A DNA stretch of 64,000 bases from Gp6-AA40 sp963818645 (GTDB lineage: Bacteria > Acidobacteriota > Vicinamibacteria > Vicinamibacterales > UBA2999): the NCBI GenBank assembly GCA_963818645.1, contig CAWFTF010000016.1, positions 124,001-188,000 on the forward strand, written 5' to 3'. Shown here one piece after another: positions 26,570-36,760 of the stretch; positions within the stretch are counted from its first letter, which is position 1, and every line of letters begins with the position of its first letter. Both the position numbers and the translations under genes were made by a program. Below the pieces are notes generated by a model. The model saw nothing but the letters and a program-made list of their open reading frames with translations, did no database searches and was not told where the DNA came from.

Positions 26570-26884
26570 CTATCCCTTGGGCGGAGCCGCAGGAGCCGCT
26601 TGCGCTGTCGCGGCCGCCTTCTCCGTCTTGGTCGTATGTCCCTTGAACGTGCGGGTTGGCGCAAACTCGCCGAGCTTGTGACCCACCATGTTCTCAGTGA
26701 CGTACACGGGGATGAACTTCTTGCCGTTGTGCACCGCCATCGTGTGTCCCACCATCTCGGGCACCACGGTCGATCGGCGCGACCACGTCTTGATCACCTT
26801 CTTCTCGTTCGCCCGGTTCATCGTCTCGAGCTTCTCGAGCAGCGACGTATCGACGAACGGACCCTTCTTCAGTGAGCGGCTCAC
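26570..26884 (-). CDS. rpsS: 30S ribosomal protein S19
   Basis: 104 residues from a GTG at 26884, the position that gives the standard SRSLKKGPFVD start and overlaps the rplB stop by 4 bases (GTGA). Signature MVGHTMAVHNGKKFIPVYV is present; the C-terminus is extended by an Ala-rich stretch. Confidence 0.95.
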   Translation of the reverse strand: MSRSLKKGPFVDTSLLEKLETMNRANEKKVIKTWSRRSTVVPEMVGHTMAVHNGKKFIPVYVTENMVGHKLGEFAPTRTFKGHTTKTEKAAATAQAAPAAPPKG

Positions 26885-27705
26885 TTCTTTCTCCTCTGGA
26901 CGATGAAGCGATCCGTGGTCTTGCGGCGACGGGTCTTGTAGCCCTTCGTCGGCTGTCCCCACGGCGTCACGGGATGGCGGCCACCGGAAGTCTTGCCTTC
27001 ACCACCGCCAAGCGGGTGGTCGACCGGGTTCATCGCCACGCCACGCACGTGCGGGCGCTTGCCGAGCCACCGGCTCCGTCCGGCCTTTCCGTACGCCACG
27101 TTCTCGTGATCGATGTTGCCGACCTGTCCGATGGTCGCGACGCACTCGACGTTGATCTTGCGAATCTCGCCCGATGGCATTTTCACCGACGCGTACTCGC
27201 CCTCGCGCGCGACCAACTGCACCCACGATCCGGCGCTGCGGGCAATCTGACCACCCTTGCCCGGACGCAACTCGACGTTGTGAATCGTCGTGCCCAGCGG
27301 AATGTTCTTCAGCGGCAGGCAGTTGCCCGGCAGGATGTCCACGCTGTCGCCCGCCAGCACGGTGTCGCCCACCTTCATCCCGAGCGGATGCAGGATGTAA
27401 CGCTTTTCACCGTCGGCGTAGGTCACGAGCGCGATGCGCGCCGATCGATTCGGGTCGTACTCGACCGTCTCGATCTTGCCCGGGATGTTCTTCTTGTCCC
27501 GCTTGAAGTCGATGATGCGGTACAGACGCTTGTGTCCGCCGCCGCGCCACCAGATTGTCAGCTCGCCCTGATTGTTGCGCCCGCCCGAGCGATGCAGGTT
27601 CTCCGTCAACGGACGATACGGCTCACTCACCGTGATCTCGTCGAACGTCAGCGAGGTCTTGCCTCTCAGGCCCGGCGAGGTTGGGTTGTATTTGCGAATC
27701 GGCAT
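26881..27705 (-). CDS. rplB: 50S ribosomal protein L2
   Basis: 274 residues. Peptidyl-transferase-centre associated protein; the conserved His is in RGVAMNPVDHPLGGGEG (229-region). Start PIRKYNPTSPGLRGK is standard. 18 bases after rplW. Confidence 0.97.
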   Translation of the reverse strand: MPIRKYNPTSPGLRGKTSLTFDEITVSEPYRPLTENLHRSGGRNNQGELTIWWRGGGHKRLYRIIDFKRDKKNIPGKIETVEYDPNRSARIALVTYADGEKRYILHPLGMKVGDTVLAGDSVDILPGNCLPLKNIPLGTTIHNVELRPGKGGQIARSAGSWVQLVAREGEYASVKMPSGEIRKINVECVATIGQVGNIDHENVAYGKAGRSRWLGKRPHVRGVAMNPVDHPLGGGEGKTSGGRHPVTPWGQPTKGYKTRRRKTTDRFIVQRRKK

Positions 27706-27723
27706 CTCAACGATCCTCGTCCG

Positions 27724-28014
27724 CTACGCGCCCTGCAGGAAATCCGGCAATTTCTCGCCATCCCGCAGCTTCACGTACGCCTTCTTCCAATCCGAGCGCC
27801 GGCCCACGAAACGGCCCTGGCGCTTTTCTTTTCCGTGCGCCAGCGCGGTACGCACGCTCGCGACCTTGGTTCCGAGCAACTGCTCGACGGCGCGGCGGAT
27901 GTCGATCTTGTTGGCATCCATCGCCACCTGAAACACCAGCGTCTGACTGTCCTCGCGCATCACCGTCGTCTTCTCGGTGATCAGCGGGCGCCTGATGACG
28001 TCCGTCAATTTCAT
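27724..28014 (-). CDS. rplW: 50S ribosomal protein L23
   Basis: 96 residues. Exit-tunnel protein that docks SRP and trigger factor. Contains IRRPLITEKTTVM and the VEQLLGTKVASVRT segment. Overlaps rplD by 4 bases (ATGA). Confidence 0.96.
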   Translation of the reverse strand: MKLTDVIRRPLITEKTTVMREDSQTLVFQVAMDANKIDIRRAVEQLLGTKVASVRTALAHGKEKRQGRFVGRRSDWKKAYVKLRDGEKLPDFLQGA

Positions 28015-28631
28015 CCCAGCGCCTCCTGCAGCTTCTCGAGCGCCGCGCGCGTCAACACGACCCGGCGCGTGTCCATCACGTCTCTGGCGCTCACGCGATT
28101 GCTGGCGAGCAGCTTCACGCCGTCGATGTTGCGCACCGACAGCGCCAGGCGATCCTCAGGCTTGACGTCCACGAGCAACGCCTTGCCGTTGACACCGAGG
28201 CGCTTCAGCATCTCGGCGGCTGCCTTCGTCTTGATCTCCGCCACGCTCAGCGCATCGACGACGATGACGGCGCCGTCGCGAAGGCGCTGCGAGAGCGCCG
28301 CACGCAGCGCACCCTTCTCCACCTTCTTGGGCAACTGGTATTCGTAGCTGCGCGGCTGCGGGCCGAACACGGTGCCACCCTTGCGCCACAGCGGGTTGCG
28401 AATTTCACCCACCCGGGCGCGACCGGTACCCTTCTGCCGCCACGGCTTCTTGCCCGAGCCGCTGACCATCGCGCGCGTCTTGGTCCCGTGCGTGCCGCGG
28501 CGCTCCGCGGCGTTCTGGCGAACCACGGACTCATGAATGAGATCCGTCTTCACGCGGCCGCCGAACACCTCGTCGCTGAGGTCGAGCGATCCGATCTTCT
28601 CGTTCTGCGAATTCACTACATCTACAGTCAT
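28011..28631 (-). CDS. rplD: 50S ribosomal protein L4
   Basis: 206 residues from the ATG at 28631 (MTVDVVNSQNEKIGSLDLS); an open frame continues far upstream through rplC but is not coding. The tunnel loop GSGKKPWRQKGTGRARVG is intact. In enterobacteria L4 represses its own operon; no matching leader was identified. A TTTGACC heptad array separates it from rplC. Confidence 0.96.
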   Translation of the reverse strand: MTVDVVNSQNEKIGSLDLSDEVFGGRVKTDLIHESVVRQNAAERRGTHGTKTRAMVSGSGKKPWRQKGTGRARVGEIRNPLWRKGGTVFGPQPRSYEYQLPKKVEKGALRAALSQRLRDGAVIVVDALSVAEIKTKAAAEMLKRLGVNGKALLVDVKPEDRLALSVRNIDGVKLLASNRVSARDVMDTRRVVLTRAALEKLQEALG

Positions 28632-28645
28632 GGCTGTTCCGGCCC

Positions 28646-28669
28646 TTTGACCTTTGACCTTTGACCTTG
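28646..28669. repeat. TTTGACC heptad array between rplC and rplD
   Basis: Three perfect tandem copies of TTTGACC then TTG, flanked by GGCC on the left and GGCCGAAGGCC on the right, which can pair. Same word as 21057-21080 and 51311-51337. Confidence 0.85.
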
Positions 28670-28678
28670 GCCGAAGGC

Positions 28679-29362
28679 CTACTTCTTGCCCTTCTTCTTC
28701 ACCGGCTCCGCCTGGGCAACTTTGAGCTTCTTCGCCGCCACGGCTTTGCGGACCAAGAGGATGCTGTTCGGCCCGCCTGGCACCGAACCCTCGAGCAGTA
28801 GCAGGTTGTTCTCGGCGTCCACGCGCAGCACTTTCACGTTGCGTACGGTTACGCGATCGGCGCCCATGTGACCGCCCATCCGCATGCCCTTCACGACACG
28901 AGATGGATACGACGAGGCGCCAATCGATCCCGGAGCGCGATGGAACATCGATCCGTGTGTCGCGCGCCCGCCAGCGAAGTGATGCCGCTTGACGACGCCC
29001 TGGAAACCCTTGCCGCGGCTGGTGCCAACGACGTCGACGCGTTCGCCGTCGGCGAAGATCGACACGTTCACCTGATCGCCCGGCTTCACCGGCTCGCTTC
29101 CGGCCGCCTGCTTCACCTCGCGCACCACGCGCGTCGGCGGCACACCGGCCTTCTTGAAGTGTCCCTGCGTGGCTTTGTTCTCTTTCCTCGGCCGCACTTC
29201 GACGAGCCCGATCTGCACGGCCTCGTAGCCGTCGCCCTGCGCCGTCTTCACCTGCGCGACGACACACGGGCCAGCCCTGAGCACGGTCGCAGGATGCACG
29301 GTGCCGTCGCTGTCGAACAGCTGCGTCATCCCGACTTTCTTGCCGATGAGTCCTGTGACCAT
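28679..29362 (-). CDS. rplC: 50S ribosomal protein L3
   Basis: 227 residues. Start MVTGLIGKKVGMTQLF, signature GKGFQGVVKRHHFAGG (target Gln of PrmB-type methylation nearby) and a Lys-rich C-terminus (VKKKGKK). Two bases after rpsJ. Confidence 0.97.
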   Translation of the reverse strand: MVTGLIGKKVGMTQLFDSDGTVHPATVLRAGPCVVAQVKTAQGDGYEAVQIGLVEVRPRKENKATQGHFKKAGVPPTRVVREVKQAAGSEPVKPGDQVNVSIFADGERVDVVGTSRGKGFQGVVKRHHFAGGRATHGSMFHRAPGSIGASSYPSRVVKGMRMGGHMGADRVTVRNVKVLRVDAENNLLLLEGSVPGGPNSILLVRKAVAAKKLKVAQAEPVKKKGKK

Positions 29363-29364
29363 GG

Positions 29365-29700
29365 CTACTTCCCGTGCTCCTTACCGAACGCCTTGATCTC
29401 GACGTCAACACCCGCCGGCAAATCCAGCTTCATCAGGGCATCGACCGTCTGCGGCGTCGGCTCGAAGATGTCGATGAGCCGCTTGTGCGTCCGGATCTCG
29501 AACTGCTCACGCGACTTCTTGTCCACGTGCGGCGAGCGCAGCACCGTCCACCGGTTGCGCGACGTCGGCAGCGGAATCGGACCCGCCAGCCGCGCACCTG
29601 TCCGCTTCGCCGTGTCAACGATCTCGCCGGTTGACTGGTCGAGAATCCGCGAGTCGTACGCCTTCAAGCGGATTCGAATCTTGTCTGAGAACATCGCCAT
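29365..29700 (-). CDS. rpsJ: 30S ribosomal protein S10
   Basis: 111 residues; the core starts at KIRIRLKAYDSRILDQS after a short extension, with the long loop AGPIPLPTSRNRWTVLRSPH used in NusB/NusG contacts. The upstream gap to tuf contains a heptad cassette that also supplies the AGGATT RBS region. Confidence 0.97.
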   Translation of the reverse strand: MAMFSDKIRIRLKAYDSRILDQSTGEIVDTAKRTGARLAGPIPLPTSRNRWTVLRSPHVDKKSREQFEIRTHKRLIDIFEPTPQTVDALMKLDLPAGVDVEIKAFGKEHGK

Positions 29701-29703
29701 CGT

Positions 29704-29792
29704 CTGAATCCTGTCGGGATTCGGGATCCGGGATCCGGGATCCGATGGACAAGCGTTGTTGCGAGTCCCGAATCCCGAGTCCCAAGTCCCGG
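29704..29792. repeat. Inverted heptad cassette between tuf and rpsJ
   Basis: Left arm GGGATTC GGGATCC GGGATCC GGGATCC, right arm GAGTCCC GAATCCC GAGTCCC AAGTCCC. The flank TCTGAATCCTGTCG on the left and CCCGGCTTACT on the right are nearly the same as in the cassette at 33700-33785, so the two are copies of one unit. In the mRNA it runs from the tuf stop codon to the rpsJ RBS. Confidence 0.85.
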
Positions 29793-29793
29793 C

Positions 29794-30993
29794 TTACTCA
29801 ATAATTTCCGTGATCGTGCCGGCGCCGACGGTGCGGCCACCTTCGCGAATCGCGAAGCGCGCACCCTTCTCGAGCGCGACCGGGGTGTGCAACTCCGCCG
29901 TGATCGTCGTGTTGTCGCCCGGCATCACCATCTCGACGCCGTCCGGCAACTTCAACGACCCCGTCACGTCCGTCGTCCGGATGTAGAACTGCGGCCGATA
30001 CCCCGTGAAGAACGGCGTGTGCCGCCCGCCCTCTTCCTTCGACAGGATGTAGACCTCGCCCTTGAACTTCGTGTGCGGCTTGATCGTCCCCGGCTTGCAC
30101 AGCACCTGCCCGCGCTCCACGTCTGTCTTTTCCACGCCGCGCAGCAGCACCCCGACGTTGTCGCCCGCCACGCCCGAGTCCAGCAGCTTCCGGAACATCT
30201 CGACGCCCGTGACCACCTTCTTCTCCGTCGGCTTGAAGCCCACGATCTCGACTTCCTCCCCGACCTTCACCTGGCCACGCTCGATCCGCCCCGTCACCAC
30301 CGTGCCGCGGCCCGAGATCGAGAACACGTCTTCGATCGGCATCATGAACGGCTTATCGATCTCCCGCTCCGGCAGCGGAATGTAGCTGTCGAGCGCCTCC
30401 ATCAGCTTGATCACCGACTCCACGCCCGCCGCGTCGCCATTGATCGCCCCCAGCGCGCTCACCCGCACCACCGGCACCGCGTCCCCGTCGAACTTGTAGC
30501 TGGTCAGCAGCTCCCGCACTTCGAGCTCGACCAGGTCCAGCAGTTCCGGGTCATCGACCGCGTCCACCTTGTTGAGCGCCACCACCAGATACGGCACGTT
30601 CACCTGCCGCGCCAGCAGCACGTGCTCTCGCGTCTGCGGCATCGGGCCGTCCACCGCCGACACGACCAGGATCGCGCCGTCCATCTGCGCCGCCCCCGTG
30701 ATCATGTTCTTGATGTAGTCGGCATGCCCCGGGCAGTCCACGTGCGCGTAGTGCCGATTCGCCGTCGCATACTCCACATGCGACGAGGCGATCGTCAGAA
30801 TCTTCGTGTCGTCGCGCCGGCCCTGCGATTCCGACGCCTTCGCCACCTCGTCATACGGCACGAACTTCGCCCACCCCTTGTCCGCCGCCACCTTCGTCAG
30901 TGCCGCCGTCAAGGTCGTCTTCCCGTGGTCGATGTGCCCGATCGTCCCCACGTTCACGTGCGGTTTGGATCGATCAAATTTCTCTTTCGCCAT
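29794..30993 (-). CDS. tuf: Elongation factor Tu
   Basis: 399 residues. GTPase that brings aminoacyl-tRNA to the ribosome. G1 GHIDHGKT, G3 DCPGHADY and G4 NKVD are intact, followed by beta-barrel domains II and III. Only one tuf copy is in the window. 19 bases after fusA. Confidence 0.98.
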   Translation of the reverse strand: MAKEKFDRSKPHVNVGTIGHIDHGKTTLTAALTKVAADKGWAKFVPYDEVAKASESQGRRDDTKILTIASSHVEYATANRHYAHVDCPGHADYIKNMITGAAQMDGAILVVSAVDGPMPQTREHVLLARQVNVPYLVVALNKVDAVDDPELLDLVELEVRELLTSYKFDGDAVPVVRVSALGAINGDAAGVESVIKLMEALDSYIPLPEREIDKPFMMPIEDVFSISGRGTVVTGRIERGQVKVGEEVEIVGFKPTEKKVVTGVEMFRKLLDSGVAGDNVGVLLRGVEKTDVERGQVLCKPGTIKPHTKFKGEVYILSKEEGGRHTPFFTGYRPQFYIRTTDVTGSLKLPDGVEMVMPGDNTTITAELHTPVALEKGARFAIREGGRTVGAGTITEIIE

Positions 30994-31012
30994 CGAAGTT
31001 CGCTCCGTCTGT

Positions 31013-33121
<2,109 letters not shown>

Positions 33122-33131
33122 TGCTTGAACT

Positions 33132-33217
33132 CTACGGTCTACGGTCCTCGGTCCTCGGTCTACGGTGTCGATCCAGCTGGCTCCTACCGGAGGCCGAAGA
33201 CTGGAGACCGGAGACCA
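33132..33217. repeat. Inverted heptad-repeat locus between rpsG and fusA
   Basis: Left arm CTACGGT CTACGGT CCTCGGT CCTCGGT CTACGGT; right arm, reversed, GGTCTCC GGTCTCC AGTCTTC. Spacer of about 28 bases. The CTCGGTC word returns at 55801-55857 and 56183-56226. Confidence 0.85.
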
Positions 33218-33223
33218 CTTCCA

Positions 33224-33697
33224 TTACCAGCGATAGTGCGCAAAGGCCTTGTTGGCCTCCGCCATGCGATGCACGTCCTCGCGCTTCTTGACTGCGCCGC
33301 CGCGAAGGTTCGACGCGTCGAGCAACTCGTTCGCGAGCTTCTCCTGCATCGTCTTGCCGTCGCCGCGATCGCGCGCGTAGCCGACCAGCCACCGGATGCT
33401 CAGCGAGAGACGTCGATTCGGATTGACCTCGATCGGCACCTGATAGTTCGAGCCGCCAACGCGGCGCGACTTCACTTCAAGACTCGGCTTCACGTTATCG
33501 AGCGCCTTCTTGAAGACCTTGAGCGGGTCGTCGCCCGTGCGCTCCTTGATGATGTCGAAGCTCTTATAAAGGATGCTCTCGGCAGTACTGCGCTTGCCGT
33601 CGTGCATCACGGTGTTGATGAACTTGCTGACCAGCACGCTGTTGTAAAGCGGATCGGCTGCCAGCTCACGCTTCGGTATCTCTCGTCTACGAGGCAT
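33224..33697 (-). CDS. rpsG: 30S ribosomal protein S7
   Basis: 157 residues, usual length. Nucleates head assembly; PRRREIPKRELAADPLYNS start and the VGGSNYQVPIEV signature. In enterobacteria S7 represses the str operon; the rpsL-rpsG gap here holds a heptad cassette instead of the known target. Confidence 0.97.
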   Translation of the reverse strand: MPRRREIPKRELAADPLYNSVLVSKFINTVMHDGKRSTAESILYKSFDIIKERTGDDPLKVFKKALDNVKPSLEVKSRRVGGSNYQVPIEVNPNRRLSLSIRWLVGYARDRGDGKTMQEKLANELLDASNLRGGAVKKREDVHRMAEANKAFAHYRW

Positions 33698-33699
33698 AT

Positions 33700-33785
33700 C
33701 TCTGAATCCTGTCGCGATTCGGGATCCGGGATCCGGGATTCGGAACCGCCTGGCGCAATCCCGAATCCCGAATCCCGAGTCCCGG
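33700..33785. repeat. Inverted heptad cassette between rpsL and rpsG
   Basis: Left arm GCGATTC GGGATCC GGGATCC GGGATTC; right arm CAATCCC GAATCCC GAATCCC GAGTCCC. It shares both flanks with 29704-29792. In the mRNA it spans almost the whole gap from the rpsL stop codon to the rpsG start. Confidence 0.85.
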
Positions 33786-33786
33786 T

Positions 33787-34161
33787 TTACTGCTTCGGCC
33801 TCTTGGCTCCGTACTTCGACCGACCCTGCTTGCGTCCCTGCACGCCCACAGCGTCGAGCGTGCCGCGAACGACGTGATACCGCACGCCCGGCAAATCCTT
33901 CACGCGGCCCCCGCGAATGAGCACGAGTGAGTGCTCCTGCAGGTTATGGCCGACGCCGGGGATATAGGTGGTGACCTCGATCCCGTTCGTCAACCGCACG
34001 CGCGCAACCTTGCGAAGCGCCGAGTTCGGCTTCTTCGGCGTCTGTGTGAACACGCGCACGCAGACTCCACGCTTTTGCGGGCTGACCTGGAGCGCGGGGC
34101 TCTTGGTCTTGGTCACGATCTTCGTGCGCCCCTGGCGCACGAGCTGACTGATGGTCGGCAT
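33787..34161 (-). CDS. rpsL: 30S ribosomal protein S12
   Basis: 124 residues from the ATG at 34161 (MPTISQLVRQGR), the canonical start; a longer frame runs into the leader. The decoding loop TPKKPNSALRK has Lys43 and the PGVRYHVVRG loop is wild type, so no streptomycin-resistance change is visible at these places. First gene of the 35-gene ribosomal run. Confidence 0.97.
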   Translation of the reverse strand: MPTISQLVRQGRTKIVTKTKSPALQVSPQKRGVCVRVFTQTPKKPNSALRKVARVRLTNGIEVTTYIPGVGHNLQEHSLVLIRGGRVKDLPGVRYHVVRGTLDAVGVQGRKQGRSKYGAKRPKQ

Positions 34162-34414
34162 GTGCCCTCGACTTATTCCAAAAAACGTACGCGCACAGCC
34201 GCCAGCCATGCGGCCTTGCGCTTGTTCCAGGCCTGAAGACGACACCGCGAACAACGCGGGCCGATCTGGCACCTGAAACGAAAACCCTATTTGTTGAATG
34301 TCCGAGTGGAGCGCGGTCTTACGACGCGCGTCCTCTCCAGGAAAACAGCCTTCCAGGCTTCTTCCAGCGCGGTTGAAGCTAGATAGGGTGTCCTAGCTCC
34401 AAGAGAACCTGACG
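34162..34414 (-). other. Leader of the str-S10-spc-alpha run
   Basis: About 245 bases between the predicted promoter and rpsL. It carries short paired segments such as CCTGGAAGGC and GCGCGTCG that may fold, and a six-T run just before the rpsL RBS. No known r-protein leader motif was recognised. No coding frame with an RBS is apparent. Confidence 0.4.
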
Positions 34415-34443
34415 AATATAGCATGCGTGCTACTTCTACGCAA
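34415..34443 (-). promoter_or_regulatory. Sigma-70 type promoter of the ribosomal run
   Basis: On the minus strand TTGCGT (-35) and TATATT (-10) are separated by exactly 17 bases, in the only AT-rich stretch upstream of rpsL. It is the best promoter match in the window. Transcription would start near 34407. Confidence 0.65.
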
Positions 34444-34558
34444 CACGGCACTTATCGGCACGACCCAGCCTCGCTGAAGGGCCGCCGCACTCCGAAAAGC
34501 GCACAGGGAACCGGTCGCCACTGCCTGGCTAACCGGCTCTCTGTCAACAACTTCACCG

Positions 34559-36142
34559 TCATTTCCGTGCCGCGAGGTAGTCGACGAGCGCCGTCATCTC
34601 CTCCGCCGTCAGCGTGTCGCCGAAGGCGGGCATGTTGGCGAAGGGGTCGACCTCTTCGGGGTTGGTGATCCAGTTCCTCAGCCACGTGCGATCCCTGCTG
34701 GCACCGACCCGACTGAGATCGGGAGCCGCGGCTCCCCCTTCGCCGTCGATCATGTGGCAGTTCGAACAGTATCTCCCGATGATGAGCGACACGACCCGTG
34801 TCTGCTCCGGAACCTGCGGAGGCGACACTCCCGCTCGCAACTTCCGCATGTAGCTGAACACCGAACGCGCCTGTCCTTCGCTCATCCCCCCGCGTGGCGC
34901 CTCGCGAGATCCGGGCGCGATGACTTCAGGGTCGCGCGCGTGCGAGATGATCCACTCGGGGTCGCGCCTGATCCGAATGTCCTCGAGCAGGCTGGCCGTC
35001 CCGCCCGCCGTATGACACGTGAGGCATCGCTGATCCCGAACGAAGGTCTGCCCCGCGAGAGGCAGCGGCCCCCAGACCGAGGGGTCAGCGTGCTGCGGCG
35101 TGTCTTTGTATCCGAGATAGGTAAGCACGACGATGGCCAGGCCGATGACACCGAAGCCCGCCGTCACGAGCGGCCGCTTCAGGAAGTGTCTGTCGGGACG
35201 CCGATCGAGAAACGGCAGCAGCAACAGCAATCCCACCACCAGCGCGGGAATCACCATCGTCGCCAGCGGCTCGAGAGGACCGGGGAAGTACTTCAGCAGC
35301 TGAAAGAGGCTGAGGAAGTACCACTCGGGGCGCGGAACGTACGCGGCATCCGATGGATCCGCGATTGGATCGAGCGGCGCGCGAAACACGATCGCGAACG
35401 TGAGGAGCAGCGAGAAAACGAGCGCGCCAGCAATCGTGTCCTTCAATGCGTGGTACGGGTAGAAGGGCTTCGCTACGCCCTCCACGGGTTTGAGCGCACC
35501 CGAAATCCCGTGCCGCCGCATCAGGAACAGATGCGCGACCACGAAGCCGACGAGCGCAGAGGGCAACAGGAATACGTGTGCGGCGTACCATCGCAGCAAC
35601 GTGAGCGACCCGAGACTGGTGCCGCCTTGCAGCAAGCCTGCGACCTGCTCGCCGAACGGACCGCTTCTCGCGATATTGATCGTGACCGTCGTCGCCCAGT
35701 ACGCCTTCTGATCCCACGGCAAGAGATACCCGGTGAGCGCGAACCCGAGAATCACCAGCAGCAGAACGACGCCGGTGATCCACGTCACCTCACGCGGGTT
35801 CTTGTACGAACCCAGCGCTACGACACGCAGCATGTGCACGACCGCGGCGACGACGATGAAGCTGGCGCCGAAGAAGTGAAGACCGCGCAGCACGTGCCCG
35901 AACGCGAGGCGCTCCATGATGAAGCGGATGCTGTCGTAGGCATGATCGGGTGCGGGCACGTAGAACATCGCGAGCACGACGCCCGTCACGAACTGCACCG
36001 TGAGCAGCATCAGCAGGATGCTGCCGGTCACGAACCACCAGCCGACACCGGCCTGGATCGGTTCTTCGAGGAGCTTCTCTCGTCCGGTGCGCCAGCCCGT
36101 ACGCGAGTCGAGCCAGTCGAGCAACGTGTTCGGGAGCGACAT
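34559..36142 (-). CDS. Cytochrome b fused to a di-haem cytochrome c domain (bc-type complex)
   Basis: 527 residues from the ATG at 36142 (MSLPNTLLDWLDSRTGW), which overlaps the Rieske stop by one base. Residues 1-340 are full cytochrome b with four haem ligands (His89, His103, His189, His204) and the Qo-site PEWY motif (272-275). After the last helix come two haem c sites, CLTCH (373-377) and CSNCH (459-463), so the cytochrome c1 function appears fused on. With the Rieske gene this would make a compact quinol:cytochrome c oxidoreductase. No separate cytochrome c1 gene lies beside it. Confidence 0.9.
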   Translation of the reverse strand: MSLPNTLLDWLDSRTGWRTGREKLLEEPIQAGVGWWFVTGSILLMLLTVQFVTGVVLAMFYVPAPDHAYDSIRFIMERLAFGHVLRGLHFFGASFIVVAAVVHMLRVVALGSYKNPREVTWITGVVLLLVILGFALTGYLLPWDQKAYWATTVTINIARSGPFGEQVAGLLQGGTSLGSLTLLRWYAAHVFLLPSALVGFVVAHLFLMRRHGISGALKPVEGVAKPFYPYHALKDTIAGALVFSLLLTFAIVFRAPLDPIADPSDAAYVPRPEWYFLSLFQLLKYFPGPLEPLATMVIPALVVGLLLLLPFLDRRPDRHFLKRPLVTAGFGVIGLAIVVLTYLGYKDTPQHADPSVWGPLPLAGQTFVRDQRCLTCHTAGGTASLLEDIRIRRDPEWIISHARDPEVIAPGSREAPRGGMSEGQARSVFSYMRKLRAGVSPPQVPEQTRVVSLIIGRYCSNCHMIDGEGGAAAPDLSRVGASRDRTWLRNWITNPEEVDPFANMPAFGDTLTAEEMTALVDYLAARK

Positions 36143-36660
36143 CAGATTTGGACGAAGATTTTGTTGCCGTCGACCTTCGTGGTCAGCCGTGGCAATGGCG
36201 CGGGCGGGGGGCCCGACTTCACGATGCCAAGGTGATCGTAGGTACCGCCGTGACAGGGGCAACGGAGTTCTTTCGCCTCCGAGTCCCAGCTGACGCGACA
36301 GCCGAGGTGCGTGCACGTCGGATTGAGCGCAGTGACTTCGTTCTCTCCTGTTTTGACCAGGAGGACTACGCGACGATCGACGATCTGGTTGTAGCCGTCT
36401 TCACGCGCGACTCGCAGCGTGGCGGGCGTAGGTGCGTTGTCGATCAACGCGCCGAGTTCGAGACCAATCGGAAGCCAGCTCTCCTCGCGTCGCGCGAAAC
36501 CGGGAGAGAGAATCGAGCCACCGGCCACGACGCCGACGACTCCTGCGATGACAGATTGAATAGCTTTGACGATGCGGGCGAAGAACTGCCGGCGAGCAGG
36601 TTCCTCATTCGTGCTGTGTGTGGGTCCCATGTGTCTTCTCTTCGATACGCGAGAGTGCAA
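36142..36660 (-). CDS. Rieske iron-sulfur protein of a cytochrome bc complex
   Basis: 172 residues. An N-terminal twin-Arg segment (ARRQFFARIVK) before a hydrophobic anchor is the usual Tat-dependent start of Rieske proteins. The [2Fe-2S] motifs CTHLGC and CPCHGG supply the two Cys and two His ligands. An internal ATG at residue 11 is an alternative start. It transfers electrons from quinol at the cytochrome b Qo site; directly coupled to the cytochrome b-c gene. Confidence 0.93.
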   Translation of the reverse strand: MHSRVSKRRHMGPTHSTNEEPARRQFFARIVKAIQSVIAGVVGVVAGGSILSPGFARREESWLPIGLELGALIDNAPTPATLRVAREDGYNQIVDRRVVLLVKTGENEVTALNPTCTHLGCRVSWDSEAKELRCPCHGGTYDHLGIVKSGPPPAPLPRLTTKVDGNKIFVQI

Positions 36661-36668
36661 TATCTGTT

Positions 36669-36721
36669 TACCCGGGAGAGACTCCGGGTATCAACCGCGT
36701 TGAACACACGACGAGGTGTGT
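36669..36721 (-). terminator. Two hairpins between lldP and the Rieske gene
   Basis: Stem TACCCGG/CCGGGTA with an 8-base loop (36669-36690) and stem ACACAC/GTGTGT with a 6-base loop (36704-36721). Both lie behind the lldP stop and before the next gene start. Neither has a clear T run, so termination is only possible, not shown. Confidence 0.35.
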
Positions 36722-36760
36722 GTGGGTTCTTCCCGGGGTGTTCAGCGATCTGACGCGCGC

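Noticed and set aside
26872..28347. Plus-strand frame of about 490 codons over rplB, rplW and rplD
   Set aside because: Crosses three real genes on the other strand and has no RBS or recognisable domain.
28632..29411. Extension of rplD upstream through rplC
   Set aside because: The extra 260 codons lie out of frame inside rplC and are Arg/Gly-rich nonsense; L4 starts at 28631.
34423..34668. Plus-strand small gene in the rpsL/cytochrome b gap
   Set aside because: No RBS, Arg-rich sequence, overlaps the cytochrome gene end antisense.
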